Source: a bacterium (GTDB lineage Bacteria; Hydrothermota; UBA3073; JACQXS01; JAQTXJ01). Taken from it: 64,000 nucleotides of DNA. Below the pieces are notes generated by a model. The model was not told the DNA's origin, searched no databases, and saw only the letters and a program-made list of their open reading frames with translations. The stretch covers positions 470,775 through 534,774 of the forward strand of contig JAQUPX010000001.1 in NCBI GenBank assembly GCA_028716385.1, written 5' to 3'. The translations under genes and the position numbers were made by a program. Of this stretch, positions 36,812 to 45,735 are shown one piece after another. The number at the start of each line of letters is the position of its first letter. Position 1 is the first letter of the stretch.

Positions 36812-38479
36812 ATGAGAAAACTATTTATTCTATTAATAGGATTTATCTTACCGATACAGATTTTTGCACAGGCGGAAATGTGGGTAGCAAGATATGATGA
36901 ATATGGTCAAGGTAGTGGTGCATTTGCAATGGCGGTGGATGACAGTGGATATATATATGTAACGGGAAGTAGTTTTGATACAATCAGTTTACCTGACTAC
37001 GCAACGATAAAATACAACAGTTCAGGAGACACGATTTGGAGCAGAAGATATAATGGTCCGGATAAATACAGTGCAGATGATGCGTATGCAATTGCAGTTG
37101 ATAAAAGTGGAAATGTATATGTAACAGGGAGAAGCAGTGGAATCGGGACTTATTATGACTATGCAACAGTAAAATATAATAGTTCGGGGGATGAAATGTG
37201 GGTTAGGCGGTATACTTATGGTGGTAGTAATTCTGATGTGCCTATTGCACTCACAGTGGATAACAACGGGAATGTATACGTAACAGGGGAGAGCTGCTCA
37301 GGTGCTGATTTTGACTATGCAACGATAAAATATGATAGTTTAGGCAATACCCTGTGGACAAGGAGATACAACGGACCAAGCAATTATGATGATGATGCTT
37401 CTGCAATTGTAGTAGACGGAGACGGGAATGTTTATGTAACGGGAAGAAGTGCGAGTTCAATAAGTTATGACTACTTGACAATAAAATACAACAGTGCAGG
37501 GGATACAGTATGGGTTAGGAGATATGGGAAACCGGGATATGTGGATAATGAAGCAAATGCAATTGCAGTGGATGATAGTGGAAATGTGTATGTAGGAGGA
37601 ATGATTAATGATACAATTAGTTCTAATTTCGGACTCATAAAATATAATAGTTCGGGAGATACAATGTGGTCTCGGATATATAGCAGGACGACAAAAGGTT
37701 ATGGCAATGCGTATAAAAGAATATCGGCAATTACAGAAGGCAAAGGCAATAAAATGCTATGGTCGTATGATGGAATAACAGCTCTTACATTAGACAAGAG
37801 TGGAAATGTTTATGTAACGGGAATGAGTTATACTTCAGCAACTTATTATGACTGTGCAACGATAAAATACAATAGTTCGGGGGATACAATGTGGGTCAGG
37901 AGATATGATGGACCATCCCATAGAGGAGATGGTGCAAGAGCGCTCACACTGGATAATAGCGGAAATGTGTATGTAACTGGATGGAGTCATGATACAGTTA
38001 CAAATGCGGACTATCTGACAATAAAATACAGCAGTTCAGGGAATGAAGAGTGGATTCAGAAATATGACGGGCCTATAAATGATCAAGATAATTCGTATGC
38101 AATAGCACTGGATAATAAAGGGTATGTATATGTAACGGGAAGTAGTTTAGGATTCACCGGTTTTGATTATGCGACAATAAAGTATTCTTGTGTAGGAGTA
38201 GAGGAAGAAAAATCAAATATTAAAAATCAAAAATTAAATATTCAAATATTTCCGAATCCGTTTGTTAGTAAAACAGTGGTTAGTGGTTCCTCCTCAGGCG
38301 GATTTCGCTCCGCTCAACAAGGAGAAGAGACAAAAATACAGATATATGATATTGCTGGGAAATTAGTAGAAACAACTAAAGATAACATTGTTGGGAAAAA
38401 CTTAAAAAGTGGGATTTATTTTGCAAGGGTGAATGATAGTAAGCCGGTGAAGATAGTAAAAATGTCATACATAAGGTAA
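36812..38479 (+). CDS. SBBP beta-propeller-repeat protein with T9SS sorting domain
   Basis: Repeated 'DYATIKYNSSGDT.W.RRYNGP...A.AIAVD.SGNVYVTG.S' units. Confidence 0.9.
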   Translation: MRKLFILLIGFILPIQIFAQAEMWVARYDEYGQGSGAFAMAVDDSGYIYVTGSSFDTISLPDYATIKYNSSGDTIWSRRYNGPDKYSADDAYAIAVDKSGNVYVTGRSSGIGTYYDYATVKYNSSGDEMWVRRYTYGGSNSDVPIALTVDNNGNVYVTGESCSGADFDYATIKYDSLGNTLWTRRYNGPSNYDDDASAIVVDGDGNVYVTGRSASSISYDYLTIKYNSAGDTVWVRRYGKPGYVDNEANAIAVDDSGNVYVGGMINDTISSNFGLIKYNSSGDTMWSRIYSRTTKGYGNAYKRISAITEGKGNKMLWSYDGITALTLDKSGNVYVTGMSYTSATYYDCATIKYNSSGDTMWVRRYDGPSHRGDGARALTLDNSGNVYVTGWSHDTVTNADYLTIKYSSSGNEEWIQKYDGPINDQDNSYAIALDNKGYVYVTGSSLGFTGFDYATIKYSCVGVEEEKSNIKNQKLNIQIFPNPFVSKTVVSGSSSGGFRSAQQGEETKIQIYDIAGKLVETTKDNIVGKNLKSGIYFARVNDSKPVKIVKMSYIR

Positions 38480-38602
38480 TAAAACAGTGGATTCCCGCTT
38501 CCGCCATACCTACGGCAGGCAGGCGGGAATGACAAATACTGCGACTCTGCGGTGATAATAAAGGATGAATTGTTTCAAGTAGGAAAGTCGAAAAAAATAT
38601 AA

Positions 38603-39934
38603 CTATTTGACGTTTCTGAGGGCTTCAATAAAATATTCTATTTCTTCTTTTGTTCTTTTTTCCGTTACCGCGATGAGGAGTTCATTCTTATGACCGGAAT
38701 AGAACTCTGAAACAGGTATTCCTGCAAATATTTTCTTTTTGGCAAGCTTATTCACTATTTTTTCTGCGGAAATTGGAGTGCTGACTACGAATTCATTAAA
38801 AAACGGCTTCTCGTAAACCAATTTAAATCCTTCTATTTCACATATTCTTTTTGCAAGATAATGAGCTTTGTTATAACATAGTTCGCCAACTTCTTTTAAT
38901 CCCTGCGGTCCCATTACGGTAAGATATACGCAGGCAGCAATAGCACATAAACCTTCGTTTGTGCATATATTGGATGTTGCCCGTTCACGTTTTATATGCT
39001 GTTCCCTTGTTTGCAAGGTCATAACAAAACCTCTTCTCCCTTGACTATCCTGTGTTTGACCGATTATTCTACCTGGCATACTTCTTACGAAATCTTTTTT
39101 GCACGATAAAATACCGAGTCCCGGTCCGCCAAAAGCCTGGGAAATCCCGAATGCCTGTCCCTCGGCGACGGCGATGTCCGCTCCCCATTCTCCGGGAGGT
39201 GTTAACATACCCAAAGAAATAGGTAAAGGCACTCCTATAAATATTGAATTAACAGAATGGACTGCAGAAGATATTTCTTTAACCGGTTCAAGTATGCCTA
39301 AGAAATTTGGACTTTGTATTACCGTGCAGGCGATATCTTTATTTTTGGCATATATCTCTTTAATTGCTTCTATGTCGGTCTGACCGTTTTTAAGAGGAAT
39401 AATTTTTACTTTCTTCTTGCCGAAATAGGTTTCAACACAATTTCTGTAATTTGGATTAACGCCTTCGGATATTAAAAATGTAGTTTTAGAATTTGCGTTG
39501 GATGCAACTTTGCAGGCTTCTGCGACTGCCGAACCGCCGTCATACATAGAAGCGTTTGCGATATCCATATTGAATAATTCGCATATCATTGACTGGTATT
39601 CATAAATAGTTTGCAATGTGCCTTGTGAAGCTTCGGGCTGGTAAGGTGTATAAGCAGTATAAAATTCAGGTCTTGAAATCACATAGTCTACCAGAGAAGG
39701 TATATAATGGTCATAACTTCCTGCGCCCATAAACGAAATTCCCGTTACATTGTTACTGGCGAGTTGGTGTAATAACTTTTTTACTTCCATTTCGGATAAA
39801 GGTTGTGGAATATTAAGAGGTTCTTTTAGCCTAAGGTGTTCAGGAATAGGAGCAAGTAAAGCTTCAAAATTCTTGACGCCGATCTTTGCAAACATTTCGG
39901 CTCTATCTTTATCTGTATTAGGAATAAATGGCAT
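38603..39934 (-). CDS. gcvPA: Glycine dehydrogenase (decarboxylating) subunit 1
   Basis: 'FIPNTDKDRAEMFAKIGV', 'FMGAGSYDHYIPSLVDYVISRPEFYTAYTPYQPEASQGTLQTIYEYQSMICEL'. Confidence 0.97.
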   Translation of the reverse strand: MPFIPNTDKDRAEMFAKIGVKNFEALLAPIPEHLRLKEPLNIPQPLSEMEVKKLLHQLASNNVTGISFMGAGSYDHYIPSLVDYVISRPEFYTAYTPYQPEASQGTLQTIYEYQSMICELFNMDIANASMYDGGSAVAEACKVASNANSKTTFLISEGVNPNYRNCVETYFGKKKVKIIPLKNGQTDIEAIKEIYAKNKDIACTVIQSPNFLGILEPVKEISSAVHSVNSIFIGVPLPISLGMLTPPGEWGADIAVAEGQAFGISQAFGGPGLGILSCKKDFVRSMPGRIIGQTQDSQGRRGFVMTLQTREQHIKRERATSNICTNEGLCAIAACVYLTVMGPQGLKEVGELCYNKAHYLAKRICEIEGFKLVYEKPFFNEFVVSTPISAEKIVNKLAKKKIFAGIPVSEFYSGHKNELLIAVTEKRTKEEIEYFIEALRNVK

Positions 39935-40073
39935 ATTTTTAATTTATTATAGTCCAATTTATTTAATTCTTTTAATTTGTCAATAACAAAAATAATAAAT
40001 CATTATAAAAAACTTATTGACAAGGAAGAAAATATGATATAGGAGATAAGTCTTTGATGATAATTGGAGGAAA

Positions 40074-40367
40074 ATGAGAGATCCGAGGAAAGTAATTATT
40101 CTGCCGTTAGTGACGGAAAAAGCTTTGAAACTTAAAGAGAAATCTAATGTATATACGTTTCAAGTTGATAAGTCTGCTAACAAAATAGAGATAAAACATG
40201 CCGTTGAAGCACTGTTCAAAGTAAAAGTTCTTGATGTGAACACCCAGTGCTGCAAAGGAAAAGAAAAAAGAGTCGGCAGATATATCGGATATAAACCGGC
40301 ATGGAAAAAAGCAATTTGTAAACTTAAAGAGGGCGATAAAATAGAAATATTTGAAGGCGTAGGATAA
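40074..40367 (+). CDS. rplW: Ribosomal protein L23
   Basis: '[45 protein letters not shown]'. Confidence 0.96.
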   Translation: MRDPRKVIILPLVTEKALKLKEKSNVYTFQVDKSANKIEIKHAVEALFKVKVLDVNTQCCKGKEKRVGRYIGYKPAWKKAICKLKEGDKIEIFEGVG

Positions 40368-40369
40368 AA

Positions 40370-41194
40370 ATGGGTATAAATAAAAGAAGACCGCTGACAC
40401 CAACTCAAAGATATCAAGAGTATGATGATTATGCGGATGTTACCAGAACTAAACCTACAAAGTCTTTAATGGTAGCAATCAGGAAAAAAGGCGGTCGTAA
40501 TTCTAATGGTAGGATTACCTGTCGACATAGAGGTGGCGGACATCCGGACCTTTATCGTATTATTGATTTCAAAAGAGATAAGTTTGGTATTCCTGCCCAT
40601 GTTGAAAGTATAGAGTATGACCCAAACAGGTCAACCAGAATAGCTCTGGTTCGCTATAAAGACGGTGAGAAAAGATATATTCTTGCTCCTTTAGGTTTGA
40701 CTGTCGGAATGCAGATAATTTCAGGTCCCGGTTCTCCACTTCGTGTTGGGAATGCGCTTCCGTTATCTGAAATTCCCGAAGGTATGGAACTTCATAATCT
40801 TGAACTCAGACCCGGATGTGGTGGGCAGCTTATTCGCAGTGCGGGAATGACCGGACAAATTCTAACTAAAGAAGGCGTTTATGCTCACATAAGAATGCCA
40901 TCAACTGAAGTAAGACTTGTATCATTAAAATGTTTTGCTACAATAGGACAATTATCTAATTTAGAACATAGTTCAATTTCTATAGGTAAAGCCGGACGAA
41001 ATCGTTGGCTCGGAATACGCCCACGCGTAAGAGCCATTCATATGAACCCTGTTGACCATCCTATGGGTGGCGGAGAAGCTAAATCTAAAGGACATATTCC
41101 ACAATCTCCTACGGGTGTTCCGGCAAAAGGTTATAAAACAAGAAAGAAAAAGCTTTCGGATAAATACATTGTGAAGGGTAGAAAGAGGGGGTAA
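40370..41194 (+). CDS. rplB: Ribosomal protein L2
   Basis: 'GRNSNGRITCRHRGGGHPDLYRIIDFKRDK', 'NPVDHPMGGGEAKSKGHIPQSPTGVPAKGYKTRKKK'. Confidence 0.98.
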   Translation: MGINKRRPLTPTQRYQEYDDYADVTRTKPTKSLMVAIRKKGGRNSNGRITCRHRGGGHPDLYRIIDFKRDKFGIPAHVESIEYDPNRSTRIALVRYKDGEKRYILAPLGLTVGMQIISGPGSPLRVGNALPLSEIPEGMELHNLELRPGCGGQLIRSAGMTGQILTKEGVYAHIRMPSTEVRLVSLKCFATIGQLSNLEHSSISIGKAGRNRWLGIRPRVRAIHMNPVDHPMGGGEAKSKGHIPQSPTGVPAKGYKTRKKKLSDKYIVKGRKRG

Positions 41195-41198
41195 TTAA

Positions 41199-41516
41199 AT
41201 GGGACGGTCCCTAAAAAAAGGATATTGGACAGATGCGAAATTAGTCGAGAAGTTAAAAAAACTTGATAAATTATCAGATAAGAAGATAATAAAAACGTGG
41301 TCCCGTGATTCTACTATTACTCCTGATTTTGTAGGACATACAATAGCAGTACATGATGGACATAAACATATACCGGTATATGTCAGTGAAAGTATGGTCG
41401 GTCATTTCCTTGGTGAGTTTGCGCCAACCCGTATTTTCAGAGGACATAGCGGTAAAAAAGCGCGTGCAGAAGAATCCGGCGCTCCGGCATCTGCACCACA
41501 ACCAAAGAAATCTTAA
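41199..41516 (+). CDS. rpsS: Ribosomal protein S19
   Basis: '[15 protein letters not shown]', '[46 protein letters not shown]'. Confidence 0.97.
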   Translation: MGRSLKKGYWTDAKLVEKLKKLDKLSDKKIIKTWSRDSTITPDFVGHTIAVHDGHKHIPVYVSESMVGHFLGEFAPTRIFRGHSGKKARAEESGAPASAPQPKKS

Positions 41517-41526
41517 AAAATAAATT

Positions 41527-42093
41527 ATGGAAGGCACAGCACATCAGAAATATGTAAGAGCTTCTCCTAAAAAATTAAGGAGATTTGTTGCCGATATAAG
41601 AGGGAAAAACGTTCTTATGGCGGAAAGCATTCTAAGGCTTTCTTCTTCCCCGACAGTTGACCATGTTGCTAAGGCAATCCATTCGGCAGCTTCAAATTTA
41701 AGAAATAAAATGGGTGTTGATGCGCCTGAATTCGAAAATATCATAATATCCGAAATTAGAATTGATAGTGCTCCTATGTGGAAGAGACTTAAATTCCGCG
41801 CAAGAGGCAAGGCGGATTTAATGATGAAAAGAAATGCGCATATTACCATAAAAGTCGTAGAAAGTCCTTATTCCATAAAGATGAGAGAAAAACAAACCGG
41901 AGTTAAGGATAAAGTAGCGCCGGTGGTTGCGAAACCTAAAAAAGCATTGCCGGGAAAAGAAAAAGCTGCACCTAAAACTGCTAAATCAGAAGTGATTGTC
42001 CCTAAAAAAGAACATACAGTCAAAAAAACTGATGCTCCTTCTGCTGCTGCTCCTCAAAAAAGAAAAGTTTTCCGTACCCCAAAGGGAAAATAA
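41527..42093 (+). CDS. rplV: Ribosomal protein L22 with long basic Lys/Ala/Pro-rich tail
   Basis: 'RASPKKLRRFVADIRGKNV', 'RGKADLMMKRNAHITIKV'; C-terminal tail of ~70 aa. Confidence 0.94.
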   Translation: MEGTAHQKYVRASPKKLRRFVADIRGKNVLMAESILRLSSSPTVDHVAKAIHSAASNLRNKMGVDAPEFENIIISEIRIDSAPMWKRLKFRARGKADLMMKRNAHITIKVVESPYSIKMREKQTGVKDKVAPVVAKPKKALPGKEKAAPKTAKSEVIVPKKEHTVKKTDAPSAAAPQKRKVFRTPKGK

Positions 42094-42183
42094 TATTTCT
42101 TGCGGCAGTTAAGTTAGTACTCTCTAAAAACATCTCAAAAAATAAAAAGCAAATATTCTTATTATTTGAATTCTTAAAATAAT

Positions 42184-42732
42184 ATGCAAGAAAATACAAA
42201 ACCTTTGGTTTTCGGATATCCATTGTGGAATAAAATTGTATTCTTGCTTCTTGCAACAACTTTCTTGGGAATTAATATTCGGATAAATATAATTGCTGCG
42301 ATAGGTTATTTCAAGTGTAATAATTTACATGAATTTTTTATAAATATAGAGTGGGCTATTGTTCTTTTTTTGGTGTTTGATTTTTGTGTTTGCAAATTGC
42401 TTGCTAAAATAACAATAACTCCATCGGAATTAATTTACAACCCAGGTGGTTTTGTATGGAAATGGTTTTTCAGAAGAAGATTACTATGGAAAGATTATAA
42501 GTTTTATCTACATTATTGGATAGATGTTCTCCCTTCAAGTAAGCATCTATATTCATATACAACTATTTGTGCTGTTGAAAAGAAAAGCAATAAAGTGCGA
42601 TTTAAGTTGTACTCAAGATATTCTGAATATATGAAGGGAATAGTAGAAGCAATTGAACATTCCTGTTCTGATTCCGAAAGAGTGAGAGACTATAAATTTT
42701 GGGATTGGTTAGATGATAAGTTTGATAGATAG
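42184..42732 (+). CDS. Hypothetical membrane protein
   Basis: 183-codon ORF with two hydrophobic segments; no recognised family. Confidence 0.55.
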   Translation: MQENTKPLVFGYPLWNKIVFLLLATTFLGINIRINIIAAIGYFKCNNLHEFFINIEWAIVLFLVFDFCVCKLLAKITITPSELIYNPGGFVWKWFFRRRLLWKDYKFYLHYWIDVLPSSKHLYSYTTICAVEKKSNKVRFKLYSRYSEYMKGIVEAIEHSCSDSERVRDYKFWDWLDDKFDR

Positions 42733-42987
42733 ATTGTATTTATTGGGTAGGTTGAAGCCTCTGCTTCAACCGATGAAGACATCTACCCGGAAACAGTATC
42801 CATCTATTTTGTGAGTTTACCCCGCTGTGGCGGAACGTGAGGATATCTTTTTTCTGCGATAATCTTTATATGTGTCTTAATCTTTTTTATTTGTTTGTTT
42901 ATTTTTCTATATCTTAGTATTTTTTTCTGTTCTATTTTTTATCTTGTCAATCTGCGAAAATCTGCGTCCTGAAATTTTAGTTTTCTA

Positions 42988-43027
42988 AAAAAATAAGCCT
43001 GTAAGTAAAAACCTACAGGCTTAATTG
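42988..43027. terminator. Intrinsic terminator downstream of cold-shock gene
   Basis: AAGCCTGTA (42995-43003) / TACAGGCTT (43014-43022) 9-bp stem. Confidence 0.75.
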
Positions 43028-43046
43028 TTTTCTATGGAAATGAACG

Positions 43047-43247
43047 CTATTTAATTTTTATGTTGACTGCCTTTGGGCCCTTATCAGTTTCAACAACTTC
43101 AAATTCTACTTCCTGTCCTTCTTCAAGTGCGCGAAATCCTTTTCCATCTATATCCGAGTAGTGAACAAATACGTCTCCACCACTTGCGCGCTCGATAAAA
43201 CCGAAGCCTTTACGCTCATTAAACCACTTAACTTTTCCTGATTCCAT
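43047..43247 (-). CDS. Cold shock protein (CspA family)
   Basis: '[61 protein letters not shown]'. Confidence 0.97.
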   Translation of the reverse strand: MESGKVKWFNERKGFGFIERASGGDVFVHYSDIDGKGFRALEEGQEVEFEVVETDKGPKAVNIKIK

Positions 43248-43397
43248 ATTACTGTACCTCCTATTATTACTGTTAATAACCTTAAATTGTTATGATGTCA
43301 AGTATTTTTTAAGATTATTTTGGATTATAATGAAATTCAACAAGCATTTTTTATGTTAAAAGAAAAACATCTCCGGGGGGGATTTCATAAATATTGA

Positions 43398-43426
43398 TTG
43401 ACATCACAAGTCGTAACATATAAGAT
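43398..43426 (+). promoter_or_regulatory. Putative promoter upstream of glycosyltransferase genes
   Basis: TTGACA - 17 nt - TAAGAT. Confidence 0.5.
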
Positions 43427-43462
43427 TTGCCATCTGTTTTAGAAGGTTACAAAAATATAAGA

Positions 43463-44572
43463 ATGTTAAAAAAAGTATTATTTTTTGACCACTCTGCCCA
43501 ATTTGGTGGCGCCGAAAGAAGCCTGCTGGATATAATTGCAGGACTTAAAAAAACGGATAATACATTTGTAACTTCAAACGAGACAATACTGGCAAGATTT
43601 AAAAAAAAGGGAATACGATGCATTCTATTCCCTATGCCCCCAAAAATAGTTAATAAAAAACGAAATGCCGGAATTAATTTGGACGAGATTTGTATTATCA
43701 TAAAACTAATATTAAGATTTATCAACTTATTGCGGAAAGAAAAACCCGATTTAGTATATACTAATTCTCAAAAAGCGCATTTAATTGGAGGGGTTTCGGC
43801 AAGAATATTGCAAATCCCAGTATATGTGCATTTTCGAGATATTTTCAACAAAAAGTTGTTTTCAAAAATCTGGACGTTTGGTATTTACTTAATAGCGAAT
43901 AAACTAATTTCCATTTCTAATGCCGTGGCAAAACAGTTTCCCGCGTCCGGCAAAGTCAAAATTATTTATAATGGAATAGATATAAAATTAGATTCGCATA
44001 AGAATACAAAAAAGCAAAATTCTTGTTTTGTAGTTGGTTATGCAGGACAAATTGCGCGATGGAAAGGGATAGAATATTTTATTCAATCTGCAAGTATGAT
44101 TATGCAGAGGAAGAATATAGATATCAAATTTATTATAGTTGGGGGACCAATTTTTGGAGATGAAGAGTACTTAAAAGAACTAAAAGATTTAACTAAAAAA
44201 TTAAAAGTAGAAGAAAATATTCAATTTAAGGGAGTTGTGGAGAATGCCATAAATGAAATTTTAGAATTTGATATATTGGTTCATCCATCGGTGTTACCCG
44301 AGCCTTTTGGGCGTGTGCTAATAGAAGCCGGGATTCTGGAAAAGCCTGTTGTTGCAACAAATATAGGAGCTATTCCCGAAATTGTTGTAAATGGAGAAAC
44401 CGGTATTATTGTTCCCGTTAAAAATGCATCTGCAATCGCAGACGGAATAATTAAATTGTTTGATAATCCGAAATTTGCTTGTTTGCTCGGACAAAATGCG
44501 AATAAACGGGTTAAAGAATATTTTAACTTGACGAATACGATAATTTCTGTTCAAAATATAGTAAATGGATAG
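43463..44572 (+). CDS. Glycosyltransferase family 4 protein
   Basis: 'FFDHSAQFGGAERSLLDII', 'VGYAGQIARWKGIEYFIQSA', 'HPSVLPEPFGRVLIEAGILEKPVVATNIGAIPEIVVNGETG'. Confidence 0.93.
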   Translation: MLKKVLFFDHSAQFGGAERSLLDIIAGLKKTDNTFVTSNETILARFKKKGIRCILFPMPPKIVNKKRNAGINLDEICIIIKLILRFINLLRKEKPDLVYTNSQKAHLIGGVSARILQIPVYVHFRDIFNKKLFSKIWTFGIYLIANKLISISNAVAKQFPASGKVKIIYNGIDIKLDSHKNTKKQNSCFVVGYAGQIARWKGIEYFIQSASMIMQRKNIDIKFIIVGGPIFGDEEYLKELKDLTKKLKVEENIQFKGVVENAINEILEFDILVHPSVLPEPFGRVLIEAGILEKPVVATNIGAIPEIVVNGETGIIVPVKNASAIADGIIKLFDNPKFACLLGQNANKRVKEYFNLTNTIISVQNIVNG

Positions 44573-44599
44573 GAGTATAATAAAGAGGTATAAGTTAAT

Positions 44600-45691
44600 A
44601 TGAAAATAGCTGTAGTTCACGATTATTTGAACCAGTATGGTGGCGCAGAAAGAGTGTTAGAGGCGGTTCATGAAATATGGCCGGATGCTCCCGTGTTTAC
44701 GCTTTTTTATGATTTAAAAAAGATGCCTCCTCACTTTAAGAATTGGAAAATCACTCCTACGTTTGCTCAACGATTGCCATTGTTATCGACAAATTATGAA
44801 AAATATTTTGCGCTATACCCAACTGCAATAGAACAGATAGACCTCAGGGAGTTCGATGTAGTGCTCTCAATATCGTCAGCATGGGCAAAAGGAGTGCTGA
44901 CAACCCCGGACACTGTGCATATTTCTTACCTTTTAAATCCTATGAGGTTTGCATGGGATGAATATTTTTTGCAGGTAAAAAGAACAAACGTTGTACTTAG
45001 AATGTGGTTAAGACTATTGATGAATAGGATACGGATTTGGGATGTCATTTCGGCTAACAGGATAGATTCCCTTATAACTATATCCGAAACTGTCAGAAAA
45101 CGAGCATTAAAATATTATAAACAAAATTCCGTTATAATATATCCCCCCTGCGATACTAAGTTTTTTGTTCCGGACCCGACGCTTAAAGTTCAGGATTATT
45201 TTCTTGTAGTAGCAAGACTTAAAACATATAAAAGAATAGATATAGCAGTAGAAGCTTTTAGCAAGTTAGGACTTCCTTTGCTTATAATTGGAGATGGGGA
45301 AGCAAGGGGCGCGTTGGAAAAAATTGCCCGTCCGAACGTTCAATTTTTGGGAAGATTAGACGATAAAAAATTACGAAGTTATTATCAAAGAGCTCAGGCC
45401 GTTATCTTTCCTACATTGGAAGATTTTGGTATTATTCCACTTGAGGCTCAATCCTGCGGAACTCCCGTTATTGCTTTTAAAGGAGGAGGCGCATTGGAGA
45501 CGGTAAAAGAGGGAGAAACAGGAGAGTTCTTTTATCCACAAACAACTTCTGCTTTGATAGAAGTCATTAAAAAATTCGACCGCTCAAAATACAAACTTGA
45601 TGTTTTGCAAAAACATTCCGGGTCCTTTGATAAAGAAATATTTAAACAAAAACTAAAAGAGTTTATTGAAAAGAAAATAAGTCAGTCGTAA
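44600..45691 (+). CDS. Glycosyltransferase family 4 protein (WbaZ/mannosyltransferase-like)
   Basis: 'MKIAVVHDYLNQYGGAERVLEAVHEIWPDAPVFTLFYD', 'VVARLKTYKRIDIAVEAF', 'PTLEDFGIIPLEAQSCGTPVIAFKGGGALETV'. Confidence 0.95.
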   Translation: MKIAVVHDYLNQYGGAERVLEAVHEIWPDAPVFTLFYDLKKMPPHFKNWKITPTFAQRLPLLSTNYEKYFALYPTAIEQIDLREFDVVLSISSAWAKGVLTTPDTVHISYLLNPMRFAWDEYFLQVKRTNVVLRMWLRLLMNRIRIWDVISANRIDSLITISETVRKRALKYYKQNSVIIYPPCDTKFFVPDPTLKVQDYFLVVARLKTYKRIDIAVEAFSKLGLPLLIIGDGEARGALEKIARPNVQFLGRLDDKKLRSYYQRAQAVIFPTLEDFGIIPLEAQSCGTPVIAFKGGGALETVKEGETGEFFYPQTTSALIEVIKKFDRSKYKLDVLQKHSGSFDKEIFKQKLKEFIEKKISQS

Positions 45692-45735
45692 ATAAAGTCC
45701 CACAAAAGATTACTCGAGAATTGTAGCGTTTTAAA

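Noticed and set aside
36812-38479. Regular DNA repeats considered as a CRISPR-like or satellite array
   Set aside because: Repeat period and conservation are explained by SBBP beta-propeller protein repeats in one ORF.
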